Source: Calonectria ilicicola (taxonomy: Eukaryota; Ascomycota; Sordariomycetes; Hypocreales; Nectriaceae). From it: a stretch of DNA of 64,000 nucleotides. The position numbers and the translations under genes were made by a program. How positions within the stretch are numbered: the stretch's first letter is position 1; each line of letters begins with the position of its first letter. The stretch is taken from assembly GCA_020809705.1 (NCBI GenBank), contig CP085834.1, positions 3,906,001 to 3,970,000 on the forward strand, written 5' to 3'. Under the pieces are notes generated by a model. That model was not told where the DNA came from, searched no databases, and saw nothing but the letters and a program-made list of their open reading frames with translations. Below are positions 50,833-60,071 of the stretch, one piece after another.

Positions 50833-50995
50833 TAATATAGAAATAATATTAATATATATAGAATCTTATAAATATATATTTTAAGTACTTTTAGAAGATA
50901 TATATAAGCTTATTATTAAGGTAGATAGAGAAGAAGATATTAATCTTTCTACTATATATCATTAAGACCCCTACTATTCTAATCCTACCGTATCA
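50833..50995 (+). repeat. right LTR of the outer element (163 bp)
   Basis: Gap-free counterpart of 32640-32802. Here the first about 125 bp are transition-mutated (TAATATAG for TGATACGG), while the last about 35 bp keep CCTACCGTATCA. This is a mirror image of the left LTR, so mutation spread outward from the interior and stopped inside both LTRs. Confidence 0.88.
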
Positions 50996-51000
50996 GTATA
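50996..51000. repeat. right 5-bp target-site duplication (GTATA)
   Basis: Same five bases as at 32635-32639, immediately outside the right LTR. Confidence 0.85.
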
Positions 51001-52275
51001 CCTTAAGATAGATTTTTAGATTTATTCATATCATTACTTTTTATATTAAATTTAAAGTTATAAATAGACATAAAAAAAGAATAGAAAAGCTAAAATAGAA
51101 AATGCAAATAGCAGTCCAATAAAAAAACTAATAGGATACAAGCAGTAATGTTTAGTCATATTTGCCCAATTTCCAAACAAAACTAGAATAGACTGACAAA
51201 TGGAGCATCACACCGCGACGTGCCTGTAGTCAAATTTCTACTTTTATGATCGTCCGAGAGACAGCCCTAGCCTGTCTTTTGTTAAGCCATTCTTATCCGC
51301 ACCCACTTGCATTTTCCGTCACGTAATTTAAATAACAATCCAACAGTGGTCATTGAAATTCATGGAGCCATGTAGTTGGAGCCACTTTCATTCAAATATG
51401 CGATTTCAATTTGGTTAGTGGAGGAATGTGTTTCATGTGATATTTGACAGTGGACACGAATTTGGGCCCTAGCTAAACCTAGAATTTTGACACCAGTTGG
51501 TTGTACTTGATGGAGCCGTCCAATTTATTTACGAAAGGCATATTAATTTCCTATCTTGGTAGTTATAAGGCGACAGGGTGGATACATGGCCTCTTCGTGA
51601 CGACTACGCCTCCCTCACTTGTTGTAGCAATTCACTAGCACAGAACCTGTCGTACATGCCTCGCGATTGAATTTAAATATCGTTATTTCGGCTATACTTA
51701 CCACCTAAGCAGCCCAAGGAACCGGAATAGTGGGTGATCGGGAATTGCCTTGGCTGATAACGGGAACAGGTTTTGGGCGATCCAAAAACAAGAAGCATGT
51801 GTATTCTTGTTCATGACTGTAGATAGGCCCTGCCCTTGACCTCGCTGACTATTTTGGCTAGGCTAGCCCGGGATGACATATGTATTCCATCATTGCTACC
51901 TTTTTGATAACACCCCCCCTTATATGCTTTCGTATCCGTGAATTTGACAACCTTTGTGAGATGGTTATCGTCATTTGCGGAGTTGAGGAGTGGCGGGGTC
52001 TCAAACCTTGTGAGTGGCTTCACATGTTGACGGATGACTCCGCTGCATTGGAAATTATTAACTGGCGACTGATAGCGTTCATCTTCACTAGTACTATAAC
52101 CAGGTATATATTCACTTGATTTCCCTGGTATTACCTTTTTTATTAATTTAATTCTTTTTATCAACACTCAAATCTAGCTAGTGCAGAAAATAGCCTTTAT
52201 TTATTGCTTTCCACCCCTTCTATTTATTTTTCAATGAAAGTATTATGAAGAATTGAAAGGAATAAATTCTTTTGT
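51001..52275. other. intergenic, hydrolase promoter region
   Basis: About 1.3 kb of normal-composition DNA between the transposon block and the hydrolase gene. A 118-codon minus frame (51811-52167) and an overlapping plus frame carry no recognisable domain and are likely chance. It should hold the hydrolase promoter. Confidence 0.5.
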
Positions 52276-53451
52276 TTGTGTTTTATGATCATGTCAAAAA
52301 TGATCCTACCGACTGAAGGAGGGACCTGTCAACTCTCGGTCATTGACAGCACCGCAAACACTGTCGCCATAGCCCAGGGCTTCCTCGAACCACAGCTACC
52401 AGGTCACAATTGCCTCAATCTACCAACATTCTGTTATCTTATCAGAAATGATAAGACAAACACGAACATTTTATTTGATCTGGGAATGAGAAAGGATTGG
52501 TGGAACACTACCCCCGCTCTTGCTCCATTGATTGAGAATTATACGGTGGCCTTGAAGATTGACAAGGATGTTTCGGAAATTCTTGAAGAAGCAAACTTTC
52601 CTTTAGAGAGAATAAGCGCTGTGGTTCTGTCACATAATCATGTCGACCACGTGGGAAACCTTTCACTTTTCCCCCGGTCCACGGCCGCAATCGTTGGGCC
52701 AGGATTCAAGAGGCTGTATTCTCCATTTTACCCTACAGGAGAAAACTCGCCTTTTCATGAATACGAGTTTGCGGGACGTGAACTGATTGAGCTCGACTTT
52801 TCAATTTCTGATGCGGAGGTGGGCGGGTTCGCAGCCATTGACTACTTTGGTGACGGCAGTTGTTATCTCCTTCATACTCCAGGACACACTCCGGAACACC
52901 TTGCGGCACTGGTACGTACGACGTCAAACCCGGATACATTCGTGTTTCTTGGGGGTGACACCTGTCACTTCATGGGTATGTTAAGACCGAACAAAGAACT
53001 GCCAATGCCTGAGATGTTTAATGAGGCGGTGGATTTATCCCCGGTTGCACGTACGCCCATTTCAACCGCTGACTTCATTTCTTGTCATCCTCAAGGACCC
53101 AAAGAGGGCCGTTCTGCGCCATTCTATTGTGTGGCTTCTGGAAAGAACTCTCTATACATCGACCCGGTCTTGGCGAGTCAGACCCTTGGAAATGTGGCTA
53201 AGTTTGACGCAGACCCACGTGTTATGGTTGCGATCGCCCATGATCCTTCCTTGCGCAATGTTCTTCCAATGTTTCCTGATGGCACAATGAATGAATGGAA
53301 GGAGAAAGGGTACAAGGATGCTGTAATGTGGAACTGGGTCAGAGAGCTACCTCAAAATGGAAAGCGAGCAATGCCATTGATTGTTGACGGGTTGTATAAG
53401 CAAGGAAAGAAAATCCGGGACCCTTTGGCAGTAGGTAGTGTATTGGAGTGA
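52276..53451 (+). CDS. metallo-beta-lactamase-fold hydrolase (lactonase-like)
   Basis: Intronless 391-aa protein of the MBL superfamily, most like fungal AHL-lactonase-type hydrolases that open lactone or lactam rings using two metal ions. Metal ligands visible: HNHVDH (H120, H122, D124, H125), HTPGHT (H204), GGDTCH (D228), and a late His in ISCHPQGP. There is no signal peptide, so it is probably cytosolic. The first ATG is used; in-frame Mets lie at residues 4, 6 and 9. It is the first gene right of the transposon block and converges on the sugar-transporter gene (127-bp gap). In fungal detoxification clusters such enzymes open lactam or lactone rings, and a similar job here is inference. 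Confidence 0.93.
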   Translation: MCFMIMSKMILPTEGGTCQLSVIDSTANTVAIAQGFLEPQLPGHNCLNLPTFCYLIRNDKTNTNILFDLGMRKDWWNTTPALAPLIENYTVALKIDKDVSEILEEANFPLERISAVVLSHNHVDHVGNLSLFPRSTAAIVGPGFKRLYSPFYPTGENSPFHEYEFAGRELIELDFSISDAEVGGFAAIDYFGDGSCYLLHTPGHTPEHLAALVRTTSNPDTFVFLGGDTCHFMGMLRPNKELPMPEMFNEAVDLSPVARTPISTADFISCHPQGPKEGRSAPFYCVASGKNSLYIDPVLASQTLGNVAKFDADPRVMVAIAHDPSLRNVLPMFPDGTMNEWKEKGYKDAVMWNWVRELPQNGKRAMPLIVDGLYKQGKKIRDPLAVGSVLE

Positions 53452-53578
53452 TCTCAAGGACTACAATGAGCGGCAATTGGTTTGAATCTAAACTGTTGTA
53501 TCTATGAACTCTTTCATCGCGCACTTCTCCTCACTACAAAATTTGACATCCATTCCTTTTTTCTCGACTGTCGAGAGC

Positions 53579-55303
53579 TCAAAAAACGCGTCTTGTGTCA
53601 ATCTTACCAGAACCTTTGTCAGGCTCAAGAGATTGAACCGAAACATCCCCATCAACCGCTTCCAAAATTGTACAGGGCTCAAACTTTGCAGAGATTTCCT
53701 CCAAAGTCAATCCTTTAGTTTCAACAAAGGTGAAGTATGCTATAACCAGAAAAATCAAATTCCAAGAAGCATTAATGAGATAGAATTTCCAACCCAGATC
53801 TGCCATTGCGTAGGACATGCAAAACGAGGCAAGTAGACTATACAAAATCAGTAATTACCCAAAAAGCGGGAGTAGTTCAGTCTTACCCAAACCCGGAATC
53901 CAACATTCGGAAAATTGCAATACCAGTTGTGCGAAGTTTGAACTGAGAAACCTCAGTGGGATACAAACTGGTCATCGGCGTAATAGAAAAGGCATAAAAT
54001 CCCTGGAAGAGAAAGATAACAGCAATGGTTCCATATATCCCACTCTGATTGTTACTCTCTCCATAGCCTTGAAGAACTTAGAAGCTGGGATGAATGAGAT
54101 GGAACGGAGGCGACACTTACGTTTGATGAGACCACCAATCATATACAATGTCACAATCATACCACCAACACCAATAAATGTTTGTGCACGGCGACCTAGA
54201 ATATCTGCCATGAAGCTACCGAGAATAGCGACAGCGAATGACCAACAGTTGAGGATCACATTAATTTGGGTCTGAGTCTTGGTGTTTGTGATTCCCGCCT
54301 GATCAAGAATTTTGGTGAGATAAAACCTGCCACCCTAAAATCAGTTTTATCATTAGAACTGCCGGAAGAAACACCCACGAGATGATGAAGTTTCCAAACA
54401 TGTTGATCATGGGACCAAAGCTAACCAGAATAGCCAATCTCCTTCTGTTAGCAGGCGTTGATACAATCTCTTGCCAGGGATTTCGAGGGCACTCCTCTTC
54501 TTCCTTCATCATCACAGTTTTTATCTCACGCAGCGATTCCCATCCTCGTTGGACATCCTCGACTCCCTTACCTTGCATTAGTACCAGAACTTCGTGCGCT
54601 TCCTCATCACATCCATTGGCAATGAGCCAGCGTGGGGATTCGGGCACAAATGGGACTAGAGCAACAGCGATAAGACTCGGGATAAATTGTAGTAGAGACG
54701 GAAGTCGCCAAGCCCATGTGCTTTGGATGTTCTGGCTTCCGTAGTTAATAATAGACGATGCAAGACTGCCGACATAGTAACACGAAAAGAAAAGGCCCAA
54801 GACTCGGCCACGCTTCTGGGCTGGAAGGAGCTCGCCTAGTAACGTTGGGGCTGCTCCATTACTGATGGATGATCCGATTCCGACAATGATACGGGCGATA
54901 ACGAACATCGCAATATTTTGGGCTGCAGCCTGTAGAATGATGCCAACTGTAGCGATTATAGACGCCACCACAATAGCACGACGGCGTCCAAAATAATCAG
55001 GAACCGGTTGCATAAGGAAGCAGCCAATGATGCTACCCATCCAAGAAGCTGCATTGTTGAGCCCTTCGGTAGCGGTGTTGAGGTTGAAATATTCCGAATA
55101 AGAAGGAAGAATCAAGAGACCGTTCATAACAGACGAGTCGTATCCAAGGGTCTTGGTCGAGATTAGTGAATGACTACTGTAAGAATGGAATCACATGAGC
55201 TTACCGCCGAGTTCACAATAGCCACCGCCAGTAGTATAGGGCTTAGGATACGAGGATCTGAAGGAACGAGCCTCGAGACATGTTTACGTTCGAATGGAGC
55301 CAT
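53579..55303 (-). CDS. MFS sugar-type transporter
   Basis: Predicted 502-aa transporter of the fungal hexose/lactose-permease branch of the sugar porter family. Exons on the minus strand: 55303-55205, 55151-54379, 54326-54121, 54058-53887 and 53837-53579. Signatures: LGYDSSVMNGLL, DYFGRRRAI after the first helix pair, GRVLGLFFSCYYVGS, the PESPRWL motif closing the first half, ADILGRRAQ, SLYPTEVSQFKLR and the C-terminal VETKGLTLEEI. About twelve membrane segments and normal length. It starts divergently from the DUF1479 gene across an 871-bp promoter region, which suggests shared control. A role in uptake of the cluster's substrate is plausible but unproven. Confidence 0.94.
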
Positions 55304-56174
55304 GCTGCCGAGACTCAGTCACGCCAATTATCAACAGTTTAATGACTTTTCATGATCAGGTTTAATTTGTGGCCGATCTTCAGCAGTTTTTATAACAAAG
55401 AAGTATTCAGTGGATTTGAAATCATTGAAGGGCGAACAACGATTGGTGAATGATGATTCGGTTGAGCTCGGGTGAGTCTATCTTGGACCCACTCTCAAGG
55501 CTCTTATCGCTCCTATCATTGGCTCAATTACCAGCCATCCCTAACTAAGGTAGCATTCTGGACAGGGTGCTTGGGACCCATGAACTGAAGGGCGCGAGAC
55601 CCCAGATTTGAGAGAATAATTGATGTCAAACGCCGTTACAGAATGATAGTGGATTGGGAATTATATTGTCTTCAGACAGCCGAGGAAGCACAATGCATTC
55701 ATTGAGGGATCGCGCCTCCGCAATATCGTCATCATCATCATCAGCACAAAACTTGACAGCTACAACGTATCAATAGGTGGGGGGATTATTACAAATGCAG
55801 TGGCTGTCATGGATTTTATTTTGATTCACTTGTTGGGTAGACCAAGTCTCCACTCTTCTAGTCTTTATTGAGATCTACTTTTAAGTTTCGATGTCAAAGA
55901 GCTTTCATGTGCCGTATCTGAATGATTTGAGGCGTGGTCTCAAATCTCGCCCGAGCTCGCACGAATGTAACCCCCCGCTCACACATCGCCATTGGCTGTC
56001 GGCGAATGGAAGCCTCAAGGCCCCGTTTTTTCACATGCCCATATGACGAGGGAACAAGTAACGATAGGGTATTTAAGTTGGTAAACCCGACCATTTGGAC
56101 AAGAATCGGAATCCAGCATTAAGTACGAGCTACTTGTGATATTTCAAAACATTGCCCTTACTTATTTGATTAAT
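55304..56174. promoter_or_regulatory. divergent promoter of transporter and DUF1479 genes
   Basis: The 871 bp between two divergent starts. It contains CTCGGGTGAG at 55467-55476 (the complement of CTCACCCGAG at 59762-59771) and a related CTCGCCCGAG at 55946-55955. These CGG-centred words are candidate sites for the cluster's Zn2Cys6 regulator. No coding sequence is supported. Confidence 0.45.
55467..55476 (-). promoter_or_regulatory. candidate cluster operator CTCACCCGAG
   Basis: Ten bases identical, on the opposite strand, to 59762-59771 in front of the cluster's regulator gene. It lies 164 bp from the transporter start codon. The role is inferred from recurrence within the cluster and its CGG core. 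Confidence 0.35.
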
Positions 56175-57536
56175 ATGCCCGCACAAGTCAGAGGTTGGCC
56201 CGCCTGGCCCGAGTTTATGAAACAAGGCTCTGAAGAAGCCTCAGATTCTGATTTCCTGGTTGCCAAGCAGGCGATTATCGCTCAGTACGGTACAGAAGCG
56301 ATCAAAAAGAGCTGGGTCGCTGCGTGCAACCAGCTTAAGCAGGTTACGGACGAAATCATAGACAAAGGACAAAAAATCATTCCTATGTTTAATGCCGATG
56401 ACCTACTCCAAAGAGGTTTCACTGAGGAGGAGAGAGCCGAAGTTAAACGTATTGGTGCTTTTGTTGTACGTGGCGTTCTTCCTGAATTGGAAGCAATGGC
56501 CTATTACACCGAGCTGCGGAAATATGTGGCCGACAACCGAGACAAGATTCAGGGCTGGCCAAAAGAGACTCCATCTATGTTGATGCTCTACGACTCGCCT
56601 ACTCAAAATGCGATTCGAGCGAATCCAAATCACCTCCACCTTCAGCGCATGCTGAATGAACTTTGGCATGACTCAACTCATGAATCCTCTCCAGAGCCCC
56701 TCATTTATCTTGATGGAGTTCGTGATAGACCTCCAAACCAGCAGTTCCTTGGTCTCGGCCCACATATTGATGCTGGAAGCCTGTGTCGTTGGGCCGACGT
56801 CACATACCGCGAATCCTACAGCAAAATCCTCTCAGGAAACCCAGAACTGCATGACCCATACGATCTTGGGGTTAGAAAAGATGCAGACCAGGAAATGTTC
56901 CCGGGAATCGCACATTCAAGCGTTTTTAGATCATTTCAGGGATGGACAGCGCTGACAAAGACTGCTCCCCGTGAAGGGTCGTTGCTACTATATCCCAATG
57001 TGGGAGCTGTTATTGCCTACGTCATTCTTAGACCTTTTTTCAAGCCCCCCGACAATCCTCAGGAGGTCATGGAAGCTGAAAAGTGGATGCTGGATGAAGA
57101 AAGCAATTTCTTTCCTGGCACATTCAAAACTCAGAGTCAGCGCCTTAGCCGTCTTGCACACCCGCATCTGCGACTAGAGGAATGTCTTTTACATGTACCA
57201 AAGATGAGACCTGGCGACACTGTTTGGTGGCATACGGACGTAAGATAAAATCACTTATTAACTCATCTCCGATGTTGACAATTTTCATAGGTCTGTCATG
57301 CCGTCGACCCAGAGCACAAGGGTGACGAAAACGCATCCGTAGTGTATATTCCAGCGTGTCCCACAACTGAAAAGAACAAGGCATACGTCAAGAGTCAGCT
57401 TGCTTCTACACGGGCAGGTCGGCCACCTACAGACTACAGTGAGGATAATGAGCTGGATGAAACAAAGCTCCAGGGATATGTGGGCCTCGATGGCTTTAGC
57501 GAGGAAGCGAGAAAAGCCTTTGGATTTTTCTTGTAG
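56175..57536 (+). CDS. DUF1479 (Gig2/YbiU-like) putative Fe(II)/2-oxoglutarate oxygenase
   Basis: Predicted 436-aa protein from exons 56175-57239 and 57291-57536. It belongs to the DUF1479 family (Gig2-like, E. coli YbiU), thought to share the double-stranded beta-helix oxygenase fold. An HxD pair is present in LGLGPHIDAGS (H197, D199), and a distal His follows in WWHTDVCHAVDPEHKG, split by the intron. Other conserved parts: IGAFVVRGVLPELEA, FQGWTALTKTAPREGSLLLYPN and SVVYIPACPTTEKN. The reading frame is open upstream, but the first true ATG is at 56175. It is divergent to the transporter and convergent to the regulator (51-bp gap). The substrate is unknown; oxidation of the hydrolase product or of the imported compound is a guess. 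Confidence 0.92.
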
Positions 57537-57587
57537 AGCAATCTCATTGGCTGCAATAGAACGCGTGTTGCAAATTTATAGCTGTAT

Positions 57588-59482
57588 CTACATCTCATCT
57601 TCTAAAACATTTCGCAAGATGTTTGCCGCCCTATCTGCGACTACGTTCCTTGACTTGACTTCATCGAGATATGCGATTGCCATCCGCACCTCTTCGTCAA
57701 ATTCGTCGGTTTCGTGTGTGAAAGCTGCTCTCGACTCTCTAAGTAGGAAGATGGCGGCCACAAACAAATGGAGTGACAGCGCCCTAACATAATCATATTA
57801 GAAAAAAAAAGAAACAAAGCCAGCATGAATTTTAATGCTCACCATTGCCGTCTCATGGCAGCTGGTTGATCCTAGTTCCTAGAAATCCATATTATATCTC
57901 TCGCAGTTTGGATACAAACTGTTCTCGCTCCTTGGTGTCGCCCTGGAGATTCAAGCCATTCACTGTGAATTGCCCTATGAATGCGCAACCGGTGATGTAA
58001 TAGAACAAGACTAATATCAAAGCGTTGCCATTTTATCCAAGGATGATCCACTTCGAGTCGATCCATATCTGGATTATTCCCACTGTCAGGCTGAAGATGT
58101 TCAGGTAACGTGTCTATTACCTCAGCCAACTCGTGGTCTGCGAAATGAACTATTTCCACGACAGGTCGGTCTCCCCTACGTAATGCTTCACGGAATCTGT
58201 GATAAACAGTTGACATACGAGCCATAGTAATATGGTATTCGACCGGTTGGATCTTTCCCGCGGCTCCCGGTCCGTTGACAGGATCCATTGACGGTAAGGG
58301 AACATTAAAGTCTGCCTCATCAAGCTGTGGATGATGATACGGCACAGCTAGCCTGCTTTCTATATTAGAAATGATAAATGTAATTGATATACGGATATTA
58401 TTACCATTCGCAAATTATCAGAGTCCACCAAAGCCGTCTTTGGGCTTCGATACTCAACGGAAGAGCACTTGAGCTTGCCTGTGAACCGTCAAGCCCGAGT
58501 CCTTGAGCGATTCGAATAGCGCAACTCCACAAATGTGTATTTAGCTCCGCATCGCCAAAATTATAGAAACATATTCCCAAGACTGCGATGGCCTGAACTG
58601 TTCTGATATTTCTGGTGCGTAGAAAGTCGGATCGGTTTAGACAAAGCAATGCAGCTTCATACCAATTCCAAAGAATTTGATGATGATCACCAGGTAGTTG
58701 GATCTTCAATGACTCCGCATCGTCTATCATTAGGAGAGCAGCCTGAGACACTAGTTAGGACATTAGTCATTGAATCAAAGAATGATACACACCGAGAGAA
58801 CACTAAAATAAACAGCGAGCCAAGCACTGTCTATATCATCCAACTTCACGCCTTCCTCAAGCGATTTCATGAAGCTTTCGTGCTCTTCCTCGAATATGGG
58901 ATATTCCACACCATAATGAGCCCAGGAATTCCACCTCTTATCATATGCGAGGAGGGCCTGACTGCATTCCCGATTCGGGACGATTATTTCGTCCCATTTT
59001 AGCTTTTTTTGTGATTGCTGTGATGGAATCGATGTCTGTAAAACCATTCTCTCCAATATATCAGGGTTCTCCAGCAAATGTTGAGGCTTTCTCACCCTCG
59101 TGGGGTTTGAAAGTAATGCATTATCGTGCTCCTGGCTTTTTGTCGCAGTCATTGCATGCCTTAGCGCCTCATTTTCTTCCAGTAGTTCTTGGTAACTGAG
59201 AACATTTGGTGGATTTTTGGCACTATGATAAATGTGAGCTCAAATATTCATCAGGCCCGCAATTGTAATTAGTGACCATTGTTAAATTGTTGCGAAACCA
59301 ACGAACCTTGTGATCATACCCCGCACTACAACCATCTCTCTGGCACAATACTCGGCCTCACCTCGTTGTATGCAAGTTGAGCAGGGAATAGATTTGTCGC
59401 ATTTGACTTTGCGGGACGCACAGGCCTGGCAGCTGCGCGGAGCTCGTTGTGTGCTCCTGTAGTTGGATGCGTCCCCTGACAT
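57588..59482 (-). CDS. Zn(II)2Cys6 transcription factor with premature TAG (possible pseudogene)
   Basis: Likely cluster regulator. Exons on the minus strand: 59482-59320, 59238-58793, 58742-58405, 58352-57843 and 57783-57588. The N-terminus has the zinc cluster (CQACASRKVKCDKSIPCSTC), followed by a heptad-like segment (YQELLEENEALRHAM) and the fungal_trans middle homology region (ALLCLNRSDFLRTRNIRTVQ, then AIAVLGICFYNFGD). The frame sums to 551 codons, but codon 476 is TAG (57874-57872), between WISRN and DQPAAMRRQW, where relatives usually have Trp. Sequence after it (WALSLHLFVAAIFLLRE) is still conserved-looking and correctly spliced. A 475-aa truncated protein would result. The acceptor of exon 2 (TTTGAG) is the least certain junction. 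Confidence 0.82.
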
Positions 59483-60071
59483 GTCAATACACCCTTGCTG
59501 ATCGAGTTAGATTGAATTATTTTTGGAGTTCCCTCAAAATATTTCAAGGCGCAGAAATGACCCAAGGGGGCAATTTCTTGTACGAAGTCACGTTTAATGA
59601 TGCGACACCTGTCCAAACGTTATCATACCTCAAATGGGCTCGACGATGGCTGTACCCCACAATTAAACGAATGAAGATGATATGCACCAGGTATCCTCAA
59701 ATTTCACCAATCTTTTGTTGTGCCAAAAAAATCGCTAGACTAGTAAAGGTCAAAGTTCAATCTCACCCGAGGTCGCCCGAGGGCCTCCGCAGAAATCCCC
59801 GCCACACTAATAAGGATGTCTTCGAGCGGGGTTCATGAGTAATTTTGCTGCCAGCCCCCCCGCTTGTCTTGATGGGAAATGCGGGTGTTGTGTGTATTAT
59901 TAGTAGGGAACTGCACACAAACGGGGCCCTACAGGTAGGGAAACTGCTCTCCTTTCCTACATCTTCAAGTAGCAGGATAGATACTAGATTAATACACTGC
60001 ATCAACTGAAAAAGTCGTCTTTTCTTACGTAGTTCCTAATTGTTCACATGAAGTTCCGTTTCAGCGAAATC
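59483..60071. promoter_or_regulatory. promoter region of the cluster regulator
   Basis: The 589 bp between the start of the regulator gene and the end of the P450 gene upstream. It holds CTCACCCGAG at 59762-59771 followed at once by GTCGCCCGAGG. No coding sequence is supported. Confidence 0.45.
59762..59771 (+). promoter_or_regulatory. candidate cluster operator CTCACCCGAG
   Basis: Identical to the complement of 55467-55476, and followed by a second CCCGAG half-site (59776-59781). It lies 280 bp upstream of the regulator start, which would suit autoregulation. This is inference. Confidence 0.35.

Larger units (their letters stand above)
32640..50995. mobile_element. 18.4-kb nested, RIP-degraded LTR-retrotransposon block
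   Basis: One composite insertion bounded by matching 163-bp LTRs and a 5-bp target duplication. The outer element's own internal sequence remains only near the ends (about 32803-33430 and 49852-50832). The centre is filled by three Ty3/Gypsy copies. Nearly all C or G has been lost through transitions, there are no open frames of any size, and the AT excess starts and stops inside the outer LTRs. This is the pattern expected of RIP in ascomycetes. The short LTR would suit a Ty1/Copia element, but the superfamily of the outer element cannot be fixed from what survives. Confidence 0.92.

Noticed and set aside
51811..52167. 118-codon minus frame before the hydrolase gene
   Set aside because: No recognisable features, and an overlapping plus frame of similar quality suggests chance.
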